The notes under the pieces: generated by a model
What the model was told of the DNA's origin: nothing
The model's input: only the letters and a program-made list of their open reading frames with translations
Databases searched by the model: none
Made by a program: the position numbers and the translations under genes
Shown here: positions 24,477 through 35,246 of the stretch, piece by piece
Layout of the letters: each line of letters opens with the position of its first letter
Position numbering within the stretch: the first letter of the stretch is position 1
IMG/VR virus record: IMGVR_UViG_3300032046_003126
Location: 1 to 64,000 of that record
Length of the DNA: 64,000 nucleotides
Reading direction: 5' to 3' (one strand)
From: a virus

Positions 24477-24950
24477 ATGTCAAAGTTAAGTTTTAAAAAT
24501 GTAGGGATTAAGAAATTCTCAGTAGAAGATACTAGTTTACCTGTCAGACTTACAAAACCAATAGGAATTAAAACTCCTTTAGAATTAGATTATGACGGGC
24601 AGGGTCTCTTGGTTATGCATACAAATATTGCGGATCAGATTGATGATAACTTTAGAAATTTAATTTTAACAAATTGGGGAGAAAGAATAGGAAAGTATAA
24701 TTTTGGAGCAAATTTAAGACCAATACTTTGTGATTTTTCTCACAAAGAAAATTTTGACAACGAGGCAATGATTAGAATTAACACAGCATTAACAAAATGG
24801 ATGCCATTTATCAGTCCCGATAACTATGTATCTACTATATTACACTCTGAGAAAACCACAACAGCTAGAGTGAACCTGCTAATTGAATATAGTATACCTT
24901 CTTTACAAATTACCAATAGAAATATAGAAGTAACATTATTTACTATATAA
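24477..24950 (+). CDS. Baseplate wedge protein gp25-like
   Basis: A 157-residue protein of the GPW/gp25 family. The characteristic segment LILTNWGERIGKYNFGANLRPILCDF is present, with the family's T-x-x-GER pattern followed by a FG-x-x-L turn. Family members form the wedge sheath-initiating part of contractile baseplates (T4 gp25, P2 gpW) and connect to the gp6 wedge. The next gene, gp6-like, follows after 10 bases, the same order as in T4 (25-6). Length (T4: 132 aa) is similar with an N-terminal extension. Confidence 0.9.
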   Translation: MSKLSFKNVGIKKFSVEDTSLPVRLTKPIGIKTPLELDYDGQGLLVMHTNIADQIDDNFRNLILTNWGERIGKYNFGANLRPILCDFSHKENFDNEAMIRINTALTKWMPFISPDNYVSTILHSEKTTTARVNLLIEYSIPSLQITNRNIEVTLFTI

Positions 24951-24960
24951 GGAATAAATT

Positions 24961-26805
24961 ATGTCATTCGATTCAAAAAAAGATTTAATAAAATCTATTA
25001 AACAAAGAAAATTCTTAAATAAAGATTTTGAAGGATTTAAAAATGATCTTTTTGAATATGCAAGAATTCATTTTCCAGATAGAATTCAAGATTTCTCTGA
25101 TGCTTCAATGGGTGGATTATTATTAGAATTAGCCGCATATGTTGGAGACGTTCAATCTTTCTACCTAGATCATCAATTTCATGAATTGGACCCAACATCA
25201 GCCACAGAAATTAAAAACATTGAAAGGCATCTGAAAAATTCTGATATAGAAATTACTGGAATGTCACCTGCTGTAGTTGATTTAGAATTATCTATTCAAG
25301 TACCTGCGGATTACTCTGTATCACCACCTATTCCTTTACATGAGTGTCTCCCAATTGTTCAGGCAGGCAGTGTATTTAAATCAAATAGTGGTATAGGATT
25401 TGAATTATTAGAAAATTTAGATTTCTCGGAATTTGATAGTAATAATAACTACATTGCTTCTGTTAGAATTGGTTCAAAAGATCCCAATAACTTGCCAACT
25501 TCTTTTATTTTGGCCAGACAAGGCACCGCTATATCGGGAAAAAGAGAAACAGAAAGTTTTAATGTTGAATCTTTTGAAAAGTTTAAAAAGTTCACACTAT
25601 CAAGACCTGATTTAACGCAGATTATATCAGTAATTGATTCTAGTGGGAATGAATATTATGAAGTAAAATATCTCACACAAGACACAGTTTACAAACCAAT
25701 ATTAAATTTTGGCAAAGATAATGTTCTTGTTAGAGATAATTTAATTGTAATGTCTGCTCCTTATAGATTCATAAAACAAATGAGTATAAATACCAAATTA
25801 ACAACTTTAACTTTTGGTGGCGGAAACGCAAAAGCTTTAAATGATGATATTATACCAGATCCATCCGAATATGCGCTTCCTTTATATGGTAAAAAAACCT
25901 TTTCAAGATTTTCAATAAATCCAGGTAATTTATTGGATTCTCAAACTCTTGGAGTAATTACACCAAATTCTACAATAACTGTACAATTTAGATATGGTGG
26001 TGGATTACAGCACAATGTATCCGAAAATACAATTAGAGGATTAGATTCTGTTGGAATGTCATTTCCAAATTCTCCTAGTGCTGCAAATTCACAATACGTT
26101 AGAAGATCATTAAATGTGACAAATCCTCAAAAAGCTCAAGGGGGAGAAGATGCTTTGAGTATAAACGAAATGAAGGCATTAATACCAGCTTCTAAGGCTT
26201 CTCAAAGCAGAATAGTTACAAAAGAAGACCTTATTGCCAGAGTTTATACAATGCCAGCAAATTTTGGAAGAGTTTATAGGGCTAGTGTTCGCTCTAATTC
26301 AAACAATCCTTTAGCTACACAACTATACATAGTATCAAGAAACGCAAACAAACAACTTGTTATTTCACCAGATACTTTAAAACAAAACATGGAAGTTTAT
26401 TTAAATAATTATAGAATGATATCTGATGCAATCGATATATTAGATGCACAAATAATAAATATTAAAGTGGAATTTTCAATAGTACCACACCCAGATTATA
26501 ACGCAAATTTAGTAATACAAAATATTTTATCTAGGTTAAAGAGTTTTTTTCAAACAAAAAATTTCAACATAGACCAGCCATTAATAATATCTGATTTACA
26601 CAATCTTATATATAATAATTTGGGAGTAATTTCAGTCAATTCAGTTAAAATAAAAAATATTTCAAATAATATCGGCCAAAGAAATTATAGTGATATACAG
26701 TTTGACGTGGAATCAAATATTACTAAAGGAATATTGGTTGGCCCCCCAGGTTCAATATTTGAATTACGATATCCTGATTTCGACATTGAAGGCGGGGTTA
26801 TATAA
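24961..26805 (+). CDS. Baseplate wedge protein gp6-like (baseplate J family)
   Basis: A 614-residue protein of the gp6/gpJ family. The N-terminal about 100 residues hold the conserved DFSDASMGGLLLELAAYVGDVQSFYLDHQFHELDPTSA block of T4 gp6. The core from about residue 400 shows KALIPASKASQSRIVTKEDLIARVYTMPANFGRVYRASV, the J-type repeat, and a C-terminal sheet domain (ILDAQIINIKVEFSIVPHPDYN). Gp6 forms the ring that holds the wedges and triggers sheath contraction. An AAGGAATAAATT leader precedes the ATG. Length close to T4 gp6 (660 aa). Confidence 0.92.
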   Translation: MSFDSKKDLIKSIKQRKFLNKDFEGFKNDLFEYARIHFPDRIQDFSDASMGGLLLELAAYVGDVQSFYLDHQFHELDPTSATEIKNIERHLKNSDIEITGMSPAVVDLELSIQVPADYSVSPPIPLHECLPIVQAGSVFKSNSGIGFELLENLDFSEFDSNNNYIASVRIGSKDPNNLPTSFILARQGTAISGKRETESFNVESFEKFKKFTLSRPDLTQIISVIDSSGNEYYEVKYLTQDTVYKPILNFGKDNVLVRDNLIVMSAPYRFIKQMSINTKLTTLTFGGGNAKALNDDIIPDPSEYALPLYGKKTFSRFSINPGNLLDSQTLGVITPNSTITVQFRYGGGLQHNVSENTIRGLDSVGMSFPNSPSAANSQYVRRSLNVTNPQKAQGGEDALSINEMKALIPASKASQSRIVTKEDLIARVYTMPANFGRVYRASVRSNSNNPLATQLYIVSRNANKQLVISPDTLKQNMEVYLNNYRMISDAIDILDAQIINIKVEFSIVPHPDYNANLVIQNILSRLKSFFQTKNFNIDQPLIISDLHNLIYNNLGVISVNSVKIKNISNNIGQRNYSDIQFDVESNITKGILVGPPGSIFELRYPDFDIEGGVI

Positions 26806-26812
26806 ATAAATT

Positions 26813-28396
26813 ATGTATAGAATATTAAAATGTTTAAAAGATACGTATATAACAAATAAAGTTATTAAAAACAGCAGAAGCTTAGATTCAAATGTTGGTT
26901 CCGCTGGAACTTTAGATTTATTTAAACTTTATAATGAAAGTAATTTTTTATCTGGAACTTCTGATTTAACAGAATTAAGTAGAATTTTAATAAAGTTTGA
27001 TTTAGAGCCTTTGCATCAATTGACTTCTTCAATTTTTAATCCAAGTGGTTCTAATTTTAAAACTTATATTAATTTAAAAAATATTTATGGAGGACAAACA
27101 ACTCCAACTCACTTTAATTTAAAAGTTTATCCACTGGCCAAAGACTTCAATGAGGGAACTGGTCTAGATGTCGTAGCATACAGAGATCTCGACGCTGCAA
27201 ATTGGATAACCGCGTCACATACTAGCGGAATAATTGTTCCATGGATAAGCGGAGGAGCATCTTGTTCAGGCTCTATAGGTTCAAATGTAGACTATTACAC
27301 ATCAGGTAATATAGGACTTGGTTCACAAAGCTTAGGGGTTACTAGTTTTTTTGAATCTGGCGATGAAGACTTGTTTATAGACGTAACAAGTTTAGTATCA
27401 GCTTCGATATTTTCAAATATAACAAATAATGGATTTAGAATTTCATTCGCCGAATCAGAAGAAAATGATGAATATACTAGATTTGTTAAAAGATTTGGTT
27501 CCAGGCATACAAATAATAAAAATCTGCATCCAAAATTGATAGTAAAATGGGATGGTGACACAATATCTGACGACTCTAGTTTGGCACTATTCGATCAACC
27601 AAACAAATTTTATATTTATAATACTCCGCGTTCAATTTTAACTAATTTTAATTCTTCTTCACAAGAAGTTACAGGAGCAAATTCATTAGTTTTTGAACTT
27701 TTCGCAAGCAAATCTATTTCAATTTTAACTACATCTTATAGTCCAACTCATTTACAAAACATAACATATAAAACATCAATTTTAAGTCATTATAGCGCAT
27801 CTTTCTCGGGTAGTCAACTGTCTTTCGGTAGTTTAAAACAAAACGGAATTTATTATACCGATGTAGAACTGTTAACAACAAACCCAACGTTGTTAGATTT
27901 TATAGACGATGTAGGATATTCAGTAACTTTTCAAACCGTATGGAAGTCTTTAGATAATTCTATAGTATATTCATCTGGTTCAAATATCAAGTTCAATAAA
28001 TACTCTGTATCAGATTCTTCGTTTGATTTAAAAAATTATGTTGTTAACATAATAAATTTAAAAGAATATTATAATACAAAAGAACATTCAAAATTACGTG
28101 TTTTTATTCAAGATTATAATTTTGAAGTTTTTGCATTAAAATTGCCGCGACCTTCAAAATCAAGAATATTTGAAAATATGTTTTGGAGATTAATAGATCC
28201 TTACACTAAAGATATAATAATTCCTTTCGATGACATTGGAACAAAAATGTCATCTGATGGCGAGGGAATGTATTTTGATTTTTGGTTCGAGGATTTAGAT
28301 ATAAATAAAGTTTATGAATTTGAATTTAAAATAATCGAAGATGATAATGTACATTTTGTGTCAAATGAAGGATTTATATTTAAGGCAACAAAATGA
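26813..28396 (+). CDS. Tail/baseplate structural protein with DNRLRE-like N-terminal domain
   Basis: A 527-residue protein starting 8 bases after gp6. Residues 1-245 follow the DNRLRE-type beta-sandwich pattern: DTYITNK with SNVGSAGTLDL, a RILIKFDL strand, NLKVYPLAKDFNEGTGLD, then a DLFIDVTSLV strand and HPKLIVKWDG at the end. Such domains are used in phage and bacterial surface proteins to bind partners or glycans. The C-terminal half is beta-rich without a recognised family. In T4 the gene after gp6 is gp7, but no gp7 similarity is seen. It overlaps the next gene by 4 bases. Confidence 0.6.
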   Translation: MYRILKCLKDTYITNKVIKNSRSLDSNVGSAGTLDLFKLYNESNFLSGTSDLTELSRILIKFDLEPLHQLTSSIFNPSGSNFKTYINLKNIYGGQTTPTHFNLKVYPLAKDFNEGTGLDVVAYRDLDAANWITASHTSGIIVPWISGGASCSGSIGSNVDYYTSGNIGLGSQSLGVTSFFESGDEDLFIDVTSLVSASIFSNITNNGFRISFAESEENDEYTRFVKRFGSRHTNNKNLHPKLIVKWDGDTISDDSSLALFDQPNKFYIYNTPRSILTNFNSSSQEVTGANSLVFELFASKSISILTTSYSPTHLQNITYKTSILSHYSASFSGSQLSFGSLKQNGIYYTDVELLTTNPTLLDFIDDVGYSVTFQTVWKSLDNSIVYSSGSNIKFNKYSVSDSSFDLKNYVVNIINLKEYYNTKEHSKLRVFIQDYNFEVFALKLPRPSKSRIFENMFWRLIDPYTKDIIIPFDDIGTKMSSDGEGMYFDFWFEDLDINKVYEFEFKIIEDDNVHFVSNEGFIFKATK

Positions 28397-31300
28397 GCAA
28401 TGACGTAACAGATAATCTAAGAAACAATGTTCCTGCATTGTTTTCCCCAATGGTAATAAGAAATGCATTATCACCAGATAAAGGTTCTATTATTTTAACA
28501 ACAAATAATTTAAATGATTATTCTAATACCGAATTAGGAAATTCTTCATCTTACAAATATGATTTATTTGGAACAGGATTAAAATCAACACAACAATTAA
28601 AAATTGATTGGAGTAAATTTGAGGAACATACCTTTTTTAACTCCGCTCAAGTAAAAACAAATATTTCATTTGATAAGATTTTCAATCAATTTCCTTTTGA
28701 TGGGACAAAAAAAGAGCATGAAGCATTTCTTGATAGTTTGACTGGGTTTGAAAAATATGTTTTTGATAATTTTCCAAAACACAAAGGTTATGCTTTCTTT
28801 TCTGGTTCTGCTGTAAATGAATCAAATGGAGGAACCTGGATTACTGTAAAAGACATTGAGGGAGTTCAATATCCAGAGCTATCTAGAGAAATCTCAGGTA
28901 AATCAATTTTAAATGTTGGTCTTGATTCAATGACGATTGAAATGTATTTGTTTTTGCCTCCTGAACAAAATTTTGGGCAAACGATATTGACAAAACTAAG
29001 CCAGTCAAGTGTTGGTTATGAAGGATTTAATTTAGTTGCCAGCTCTACATTAAACTCGTCTACTGCTTCTTTGTGGTTTAATGTATCAAGTGGTTCCAAA
29101 ACAAAATCAATCAATTTTGATTTTCCAAAAGGAAATTTTCATCATTTGTCTTTAATTTGGGACAGAAATCCTGTTGTAAATAAAGTTTTTACTTATGTTG
29201 ATCAAAATTTAATAGCAAGTTCTTCTGGTTTTGAATTCAAGTCAACATATTGGGATGGAATAGATTTTGTTATAGGCTCTGGTTCGTCTTTTAATACAAA
29301 TGAATATTCACATACTGAACAAACTACATTGTCTGGTGCTATTGATGAATTGAGAATTTGGCATTCTATTCGTTCTGATGCTCAAAGACTCGAATATCAA
29401 AATAAAGTGGTATATACTTCTGATGATTTAAAACTTTATTTTAAGTTTAATGAGCCGCCAAATTGTGAATCTCTTGTAACAATTGACAGTAGTGGAAAAT
29501 CTCTACATGGAAAACTTAATATTTTAGGTAATTCATTAGGAGTTAGGGAGTTTCCAACTTCTTCAATTGCTGGTAGTTCTCCAATGGCATATGAAAAAGA
29601 AGAAACTTGCCCTGTTTTGTTTGGACAAATTGCCGAAGTAGAAACATTTAGAACAAATCTATTAATAAGCGCATCTAATTTTGATGAGCAAAACCCAGAT
29701 TTAATTACAAAATTAATACCAAAGCATTATTTTCTAGAAGGTCAAGTACAAGATGCTTTAGAGTCTGAGGACGGTAGTATTTTAACCGAACTTGATTCGA
29801 CAACCGAACCAAGAACAACAAAACTTGGTAATACACAAATTCTAATGTCACTTCTTTATGTGTGGGCCAAATATTTTGATGAATTAAAATTATTTATAGA
29901 AGCGTTCGGTAATTTAAACTATGTAGATTATGACGAAAAAAACACAATACCTGATGAGTTTTTACAATTTTTAGCAAATCAATATGGGATAAATTTGCCC
30001 TCTCTGTTCTCAGGAGCCTCGATTGAACAATTTATAGAAAAAGAAAATATTCAAGATTCAATTTCAACAAATCAATTAAGTTTGCAAAATATACAAAATC
30101 AAATTTGGAGAAGAATTTTAACAAATTTGCAGGATATTTTAAAATCAAAAGGCACTTTGTATTCAATAAAATCTTTCATAAGAACACTTGGAATTGAACC
30201 AGATAATAATTTTAGAATTAGAGAATATGGTGGTCCAACAAAATCTAAGTTAAATTGGGTTAGAGAAAACAAATCCGAAATAAGTACAATGATCAACTTC
30301 TTTTCAGGAGGTTTAGTAACCTCGCCTTACTTGGTCGCTCCAAGAGTAGAACCTGGATATCCTGAGCCAGAGGGTACTGTAAATGATACACTTTTAACAT
30401 CTGGTTCTTTCACTATAGAAACTTGGGTGCAATTTCCTAAAAATAGAGCTTATCATGCTTCACAAAGTTTAATAAAAACATTCATCACTGGGAATCCAGC
30501 AAGTTTACCAAATCAAACTGAAACTCTTGTGTCAAACATAGTTGCTGTACAAAATGGAAATATTTCCTTTTATTTTTCTCCTAATAATTCTTTTAATGTT
30601 CTTTCAATGAGCGGCATTGATTTGTTTGATGGTGATAAGTGGTATATGTCCTATGGTCGCCAAAGAAATGATGATAATTTAAATTCATCTGTTTCTTCAT
30701 CGTATTTTTTACGAATAGGAAAGCCCATAAATGATAATAATTTTATTTTATATAAAACAAGTTCTTTTATTTTAGATACTGGAAATCAATTTTCATCTTT
30801 TCAAACACAGAATGATTCTGGTTCTTATATAGTTGTTGGTTCAAAAAGTATAGATTACAATGTTTCTTATACTAGTGTAAATTATTTAAACAATCAATCT
30901 TTAAGTTCTACTTGCAGGGCTTCTGAATTTGAGGGAAGATTTGGTCATCTTAGATTTTGGTCAAAATATTTAGATGAATCTGAAAGCGTTGAACACATTA
31001 AGAATTTTAAATCTCTTGGAGTTCGAGACCCAAGAAATAACTTTAATTTTGTTAATTCTATGTCTGGTTCTTGGCAAAGATTGCGCGCAGATATTTCAAC
31101 AGATCAAATTGTTACTCAATCTAATATAACAGGTAATATTTTATTAACAGATTTTTCTCAAAACAATTTTGTTTTCTCGGGTTCTAATTTTTCTATAACA
31201 AGTTCTATAGTAGAACCAGAAAAATTCTTTTACTCATTGATTTCTCCAAAATTCGATGAATCCAGCACAACAAATAAAGTAAGGGCAAGAAGCTTCCAGG

Positions 31301-31806
31301 ATTTCGATTTGGTCAATTCTAGTTCATATGCTGCCCAAGCACCTCTTTATGAATTAAGCCCCAGCGAACGCCCCACAGATAGCACTAAATTAACAATAGA
31401 CTTCTCTGTGGTAGATGCCCTTGATCAAGATATAGTTAATATGTTTTCTACTTTAGATATTTTAGATAATATTATAGGAAATCCTGAATTGTTATTTTCT
31501 TCTGATTATCCACAATTAGAAGTGTTACGGGATGTTTATTTTAATCGTTTAAGTGATAAAATAAATCTTAAATTGTTTTTTGAATTTTATAAATGGTTTG
31601 ACACAAACATTGGTTATTTTATTTATCAATTAATTCCAAGAAAAACAAAATTTTTAGGTGTCAATTATGTTATTGAATCTCACATGCTTGAAAGACCAAA
31701 AATGGAATATAATTTATCTGATATTTATTTAGGTGACAATAACAGACATGGATTAAAAGGTAATATAAAATTACAACTTATCAATGGAAACTTCACAAGA
31801 TATTAA
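28393..31806 (+). CDS. Large tail structural protein with two LamG-like domains
   Basis: A 1137-residue protein with two concanavalin/LamG-like beta-sandwiches at about residues 175-334 and 666-875. The first includes SMTIEMYLF, FHHLSLIWDRN and AIDELRIWHSIRSDAQRLEY; the second has SFTIETWVQFP, DKWYMSYGRQ and FGHLRFWSKYLDESESV. The repeating -G-x-I-D/H-x-L-R-x-W strand is diagnostic. Between them (residues 460-640) is an alpha/beta region with WAKYFDELKLFIEAFGNLNYVDYDE and IWRRILTNLQDILKSKG, resembling phage proteins that join baseplate and fibres. LamG domains commonly bind carbohydrates, so host receptor recognition is likely. Confidence 0.75.
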   Translation: MSNDVTDNLRNNVPALFSPMVIRNALSPDKGSIILTTNNLNDYSNTELGNSSSYKYDLFGTGLKSTQQLKIDWSKFEEHTFFNSAQVKTNISFDKIFNQFPFDGTKKEHEAFLDSLTGFEKYVFDNFPKHKGYAFFSGSAVNESNGGTWITVKDIEGVQYPELSREISGKSILNVGLDSMTIEMYLFLPPEQNFGQTILTKLSQSSVGYEGFNLVASSTLNSSTASLWFNVSSGSKTKSINFDFPKGNFHHLSLIWDRNPVVNKVFTYVDQNLIASSSGFEFKSTYWDGIDFVIGSGSSFNTNEYSHTEQTTLSGAIDELRIWHSIRSDAQRLEYQNKVVYTSDDLKLYFKFNEPPNCESLVTIDSSGKSLHGKLNILGNSLGVREFPTSSIAGSSPMAYEKEETCPVLFGQIAEVETFRTNLLISASNFDEQNPDLITKLIPKHYFLEGQVQDALESEDGSILTELDSTTEPRTTKLGNTQILMSLLYVWAKYFDELKLFIEAFGNLNYVDYDEKNTIPDEFLQFLANQYGINLPSLFSGASIEQFIEKENIQDSISTNQLSLQNIQNQIWRRILTNLQDILKSKGTLYSIKSFIRTLGIEPDNNFRIREYGGPTKSKLNWVRENKSEISTMINFFSGGLVTSPYLVAPRVEPGYPEPEGTVNDTLLTSGSFTIETWVQFPKNRAYHASQSLIKTFITGNPASLPNQTETLVSNIVAVQNGNISFYFSPNNSFNVLSMSGIDLFDGDKWYMSYGRQRNDDNLNSSVSSSYFLRIGKPINDNNFILYKTSSFILDTGNQFSSFQTQNDSGSYIVVGSKSIDYNVSYTSVNYLNNQSLSSTCRASEFEGRFGHLRFWSKYLDESESVEHIKNFKSLGVRDPRNNFNFVNSMSGSWQRLRADISTDQIVTQSNITGNILLTDFSQNNFVFSGSNFSITSSIVEPEKFFYSLISPKFDESSTTNKVRARSFQDFDLVNSSSYAAQAPLYELSPSERPTDSTKLTIDFSVVDALDQDIVNMFSTLDILDNIIGNPELLFSSDYPQLEVLRDVYFNRLSDKINLKLFFEFYKWFDTNIGYFIYQLIPRKTKFLGVNYVIESHMLERPKMEYNLSDIYLGDNNRHGLKGNIKLQLINGNFTRY

Positions 31807-31863
31807 TTTTATAAAAAATTAATGTAAAAATTTATATTGTTTGTATTTACTATAAGGTACATT

Positions 31864-32724
31864 ATGGGAATTTCTACAGAATACGGTATCATAGGAACAG
31901 AATTTACGCCATTTAATGATTTATTGCCAAATAATTACATTCCTGCCCCATTTGATGCAGGTGGTATAAATACAAGAGAAGTAGATGCCTATCGTCAAGG
32001 CGTAGAAATAATAACTGCAAGACATAGATTTGCTGGTATGCAGCCAAAAATTTGGGCAGGAAATATTAAACATTATGTAAATGTTAATGTACTTGGTCAA
32101 GCAAGAAGTTTTACAGAATTTGAAAACGATCCAGCATTTAAAGATTTACCAATTTTTGATCCTGTTTCTTTTATAGAATTAGGAATTGATTATCCGTTTC
32201 CAATAGTATTCAATAAAGGCCCACAACAAGAAGAAGAAGCTATTATAGAACCAATTACAATACCGTTTAGAAAAAATTCAAATGAAGGAAAAAACATAGC
32301 ACACAGAGTTCATGGTTCATTGGAAGATGGTAATAATTTTCAAGATTTTAATAGAAGCGCAAACAGAATACAACAATTTATATCATACAAAGAATTAGAA
32401 TTTAGATTTTTTCTAGATGATGGCGGGAGTTATTTTGGTACCGGCCCAATAACAGATGGAATTATTATTCCGCAATATGTTTCTACTCACGAAGGAGAAC
32501 CAGAATTTTTTGATGAAACTTCTGTTGATGATTTAGTAGAGTCTATAAATACTAATGATGTTTATTTTACAAACATTTTAAAACAAATGGATTATAATAT
32601 AGACGAAGACCTGAGACCAAATCAGAGCAAATCTGCAAATGCTGGTTTTTTTGTTTATGGAGGAAATTCTGCACAATATGGCACAGATTCTATAGCATAT
32701 GTTGGTAGATTTAGAGGAGTTTAA
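31864..32724 (+). CDS. Structural protein of the baseplate/tail module, unknown
   Basis: The ATG at 31864 is preceded by an AAGG ribosome binding site at 31854-31857 and gives 286 residues (MGISTEYGIIG); an upstream in-frame ATG at 31837 lacks such a site. The sequence is rich in Gly, Pro and aromatics (PFDAGGINTREVDAYRQG, NIKHYVNVNVLGQAR) with no recognised family. The downstream ATG overlaps its stop by one base (TAATG), so it is translationally tied to the LamG protein that follows. Confidence 0.6.
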   Translation: MGISTEYGIIGTEFTPFNDLLPNNYIPAPFDAGGINTREVDAYRQGVEIITARHRFAGMQPKIWAGNIKHYVNVNVLGQARSFTEFENDPAFKDLPIFDPVSFIELGIDYPFPIVFNKGPQQEEEAIIEPITIPFRKNSNEGKNIAHRVHGSLEDGNNFQDFNRSANRIQQFISYKELEFRFFLDDGGSYFGTGPITDGIIIPQYVSTHEGEPEFFDETSVDDLVESINTNDVYFTNILKQMDYNIDEDLRPNQSKSANAGFFVYGGNSAQYGTDSIAYVGRFRGV

Positions 32725-35246
32725 TGTCTAGAGTAAATAAAAAAACACAAATAAAAAAACTTCCACCTATTTTACAATTGCAATTAAAGGATTCATTAAC
32801 AGGAAGTTTTCCAACCGTTGTGAGATTTTCATCAGATGGAAGAACTGGTAGTTATAAAACATTTTACAATGATACAAATACTTTAAATTTCATAGATTAT
32901 TCTTTTTCTAATCCAAATCTTAAAAATTATTTATATTCTTATTATCCAATATCGGGAAGTACTATTGGTGTTGCACCTGATAATGTTTTTCCACCTGAAT
33001 ATGGACTTGTTGCGTCTCTTCCTACTGGGAGTCAAGAAAATAATAAATTAATTTTTTCTTCAAATGCAATCATTTATGATAATGACTTACCACATTTATA
33101 TCATGGATATAAAAATTATTCTTTAAGGTTTATGGATGATTCGGCTTTTTTAACAACTGGTGCTAGTGATTTATATGATTTTTCTCCACATAAACCTTTT
33201 TCTATAAGTTTGTGGATAAAATATAACATAGAAAATTCCGCAAGTAATCAAGATATTCTGGCCTTCAGAACAGACAACGCAACAAAAACAGATTATGTAT
33301 TTGCAGCGGATCAAGATTTTGCTACCGTATTTATGTCACCAGGTTATCCACCGAAATTTGTTCAAAAAATATTTACCTTCCCTGATAGTAGAAATGATTT
33401 GGCTTGGCATCACTTGGTATTTACCTATAATGGACAAATAGTAAGTGGTACAAGTAGTGATTATGAAATGTTTAAAGTGTATTATGACACACAAATAACA
33501 TCAGGTACATTTCTTCAAAATTCTCTACTGTTGGAAGAAAATTTAATGGCTGGCGGCCCAATGGATTATTCTATTGGAAATATGGGTACTGATACTCTTG
33601 TAACTCAACATTGTATTTGGAATAAAGAATTATCTCAATTAGAAATAAACAAAATATATAATGATCAAACAAATTATTTAATAATTGACCCTCCAACTGA
33701 TATAAATCTTGGTTTGGGACTTGAAAAAGGAAATAAATTTTTAGATTCCGAAATAACTTCAAGTATTTATGGACCCGGCAGGATAATATCTGGTATCGGT
33801 GATTCTCTTATTCACTTCACTCCTGGACAAGAAGGAACAATATATAATGATAGTGGGCAGTTGGCATCTGATGGCAAAAGTTCTAATAATTCATTTTATG
33901 CTACTGGTTCATCGAATATTAATTTTGATGAACCACTATGGGCTAAACAGAAAATAGAAATAGATCTAACCCCAAACAACTCACAATCAATTGAATTAAT
34001 AGATTCGGATAATTTTTTTGGTTCTATTGTTTATTGGAACAATAATTTAAAAAAATGGGAAAAAATAGGTTCTGGTGTAGAACCAAGTACATATAGTACA
34101 GATACAGTAACTTTTGTTCAACAAACATGTTTAGCAACAACGCCATCACTACATTTTAAAAACGAAGAAGTAACAACCCAAACTAAAAATGACGGTAATT
34201 TAATAACTAATTTTGGATTTCCTCAAAGTGACAAATATCACGCTACTTCATCCCAACAAATAAATTTATCAAATTATATTCAACAACCATTTTTAGTAGA
34301 AAAAGTAGTTTTGGTTTTTAATGGTGGAATAGAAATAATTGATTCTGGTAGTTTTTTTGGAGATTTTTCCAATTCATCAATGACTACGTTTCTTTTAATA
34401 AATCAAAGAAATGTAGCTGACAAACAATCAATAACATTTAATACAAGTTGTTTTAATAGAAGCACAAGCGGATTCTTTCCTTCATATATTACAAATATTT
34501 CAACTGGTTCCTTTGAAACGACTTTTTCTACTATTTCATCTAGCAAAGATATAATTGGAAAAATTAATATTTTTGGTTCAACAGACTCAACTAAAACAAG
34601 CATTACTGACGCAAATTATATTTTTACAGACAAAAATTGGACTACAGATAGTTCGATTAATATTTCTTGTTCTTTAACATCTGAACAAGATGATTCATAT
34701 CCTGGTATTTTTTCTCATGTTGGTGTAACAGGTAGTGGAATAATTTCTACTATAGATGTAGGTTTTGGCAATACAATAGTGGGTGCATCAACTATTGCCA
34801 CAATGAACGAAATAAATAAAACTAATAAAATCTTTAATCCAAGAAGAAATAATTTTATTGTTCCTGAAAAAGAATCTACAAGTGATTTTTTCTCAATATA
34901 TGATTATATTGGTTCTTATGGAAATGAAGATATTAAAATAAATTCAAATAAACCAAATTCTATAAAGAATTCATATTTATTAATGCCAGGAGATAATTTA
35001 GTCTTCGGTTGGTGTCTTCCATATCCAGATAGATTTAATGGAAAAACCGTTTATGGTTCCATGATAAATCAATATTCTAATATAACAATAAATTCAGTAC
35101 AACCTTTAAGATCAATAATGAATTTCAACAATCAAAGCCCATCAAAAATTATTATATACGGCTCATATATAACCGAAGGAAAAGAAAATAATAATTCAAT
35201 AAACCAATTACTTTCTTCCGAAACCATTCATGAGGTTATCGAATGA
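32724..35246 (+). CDS. Tail structural protein with LamG-like domain
   Basis: An 840-residue beta-rich protein. A LamG-like sandwich covers about residues 152-316: SPHKPFSISLWIKY, FAADQDFATVFM, RNDLAWHHLVFTYNGQ, and DTLVTQHCIWNKELSQLEINKI. After it, about 500 residues of Ser/Thr/Asn-rich strands include repeated EIIDSGSFFG and ELIDSDNFFG segments about 90 residues apart, which suggests an internal domain duplication. It overlaps the genes before and after it by 1 and 4 bases. It probably is a fibre or baseplate-rim protein contacting glycans. Confidence 0.7.
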   Translation: MSRVNKKTQIKKLPPILQLQLKDSLTGSFPTVVRFSSDGRTGSYKTFYNDTNTLNFIDYSFSNPNLKNYLYSYYPISGSTIGVAPDNVFPPEYGLVASLPTGSQENNKLIFSSNAIIYDNDLPHLYHGYKNYSLRFMDDSAFLTTGASDLYDFSPHKPFSISLWIKYNIENSASNQDILAFRTDNATKTDYVFAADQDFATVFMSPGYPPKFVQKIFTFPDSRNDLAWHHLVFTYNGQIVSGTSSDYEMFKVYYDTQITSGTFLQNSLLLEENLMAGGPMDYSIGNMGTDTLVTQHCIWNKELSQLEINKIYNDQTNYLIIDPPTDINLGLGLEKGNKFLDSEITSSIYGPGRIISGIGDSLIHFTPGQEGTIYNDSGQLASDGKSSNNSFYATGSSNINFDEPLWAKQKIEIDLTPNNSQSIELIDSDNFFGSIVYWNNNLKKWEKIGSGVEPSTYSTDTVTFVQQTCLATTPSLHFKNEEVTTQTKNDGNLITNFGFPQSDKYHATSSQQINLSNYIQQPFLVEKVVLVFNGGIEIIDSGSFFGDFSNSSMTTFLLINQRNVADKQSITFNTSCFNRSTSGFFPSYITNISTGSFETTFSTISSSKDIIGKINIFGSTDSTKTSITDANYIFTDKNWTTDSSINISCSLTSEQDDSYPGIFSHVGVTGSGIISTIDVGFGNTIVGASTIATMNEINKTNKIFNPRRNNFIVPEKESTSDFFSIYDYIGSYGNEDIKINSNKPNSIKNSYLLMPGDNLVFGWCLPYPDRFNGKTVYGSMINQYSNITINSVQPLRSIMNFNNQSPSKIIIYGSYITEGKENNNSINQLLSSETIHEVIE

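Noticed and set aside
25433-25615. Alternative + strand frame inside the gp6-like gene
   Set aside because: It is a short frame inside a well-supported gene, without ribosome binding site or motif.
26800-26807. TATAAATA, the T4 late promoter word, before the gene at 26813
   Set aside because: It consists largely of the stop and last codons of gp6, and lies too close to the ATG for a useful leader. A similar word at the end of the ColD-like gene (15969-15976) arises the same way from TAT-AAA-TAA codons.
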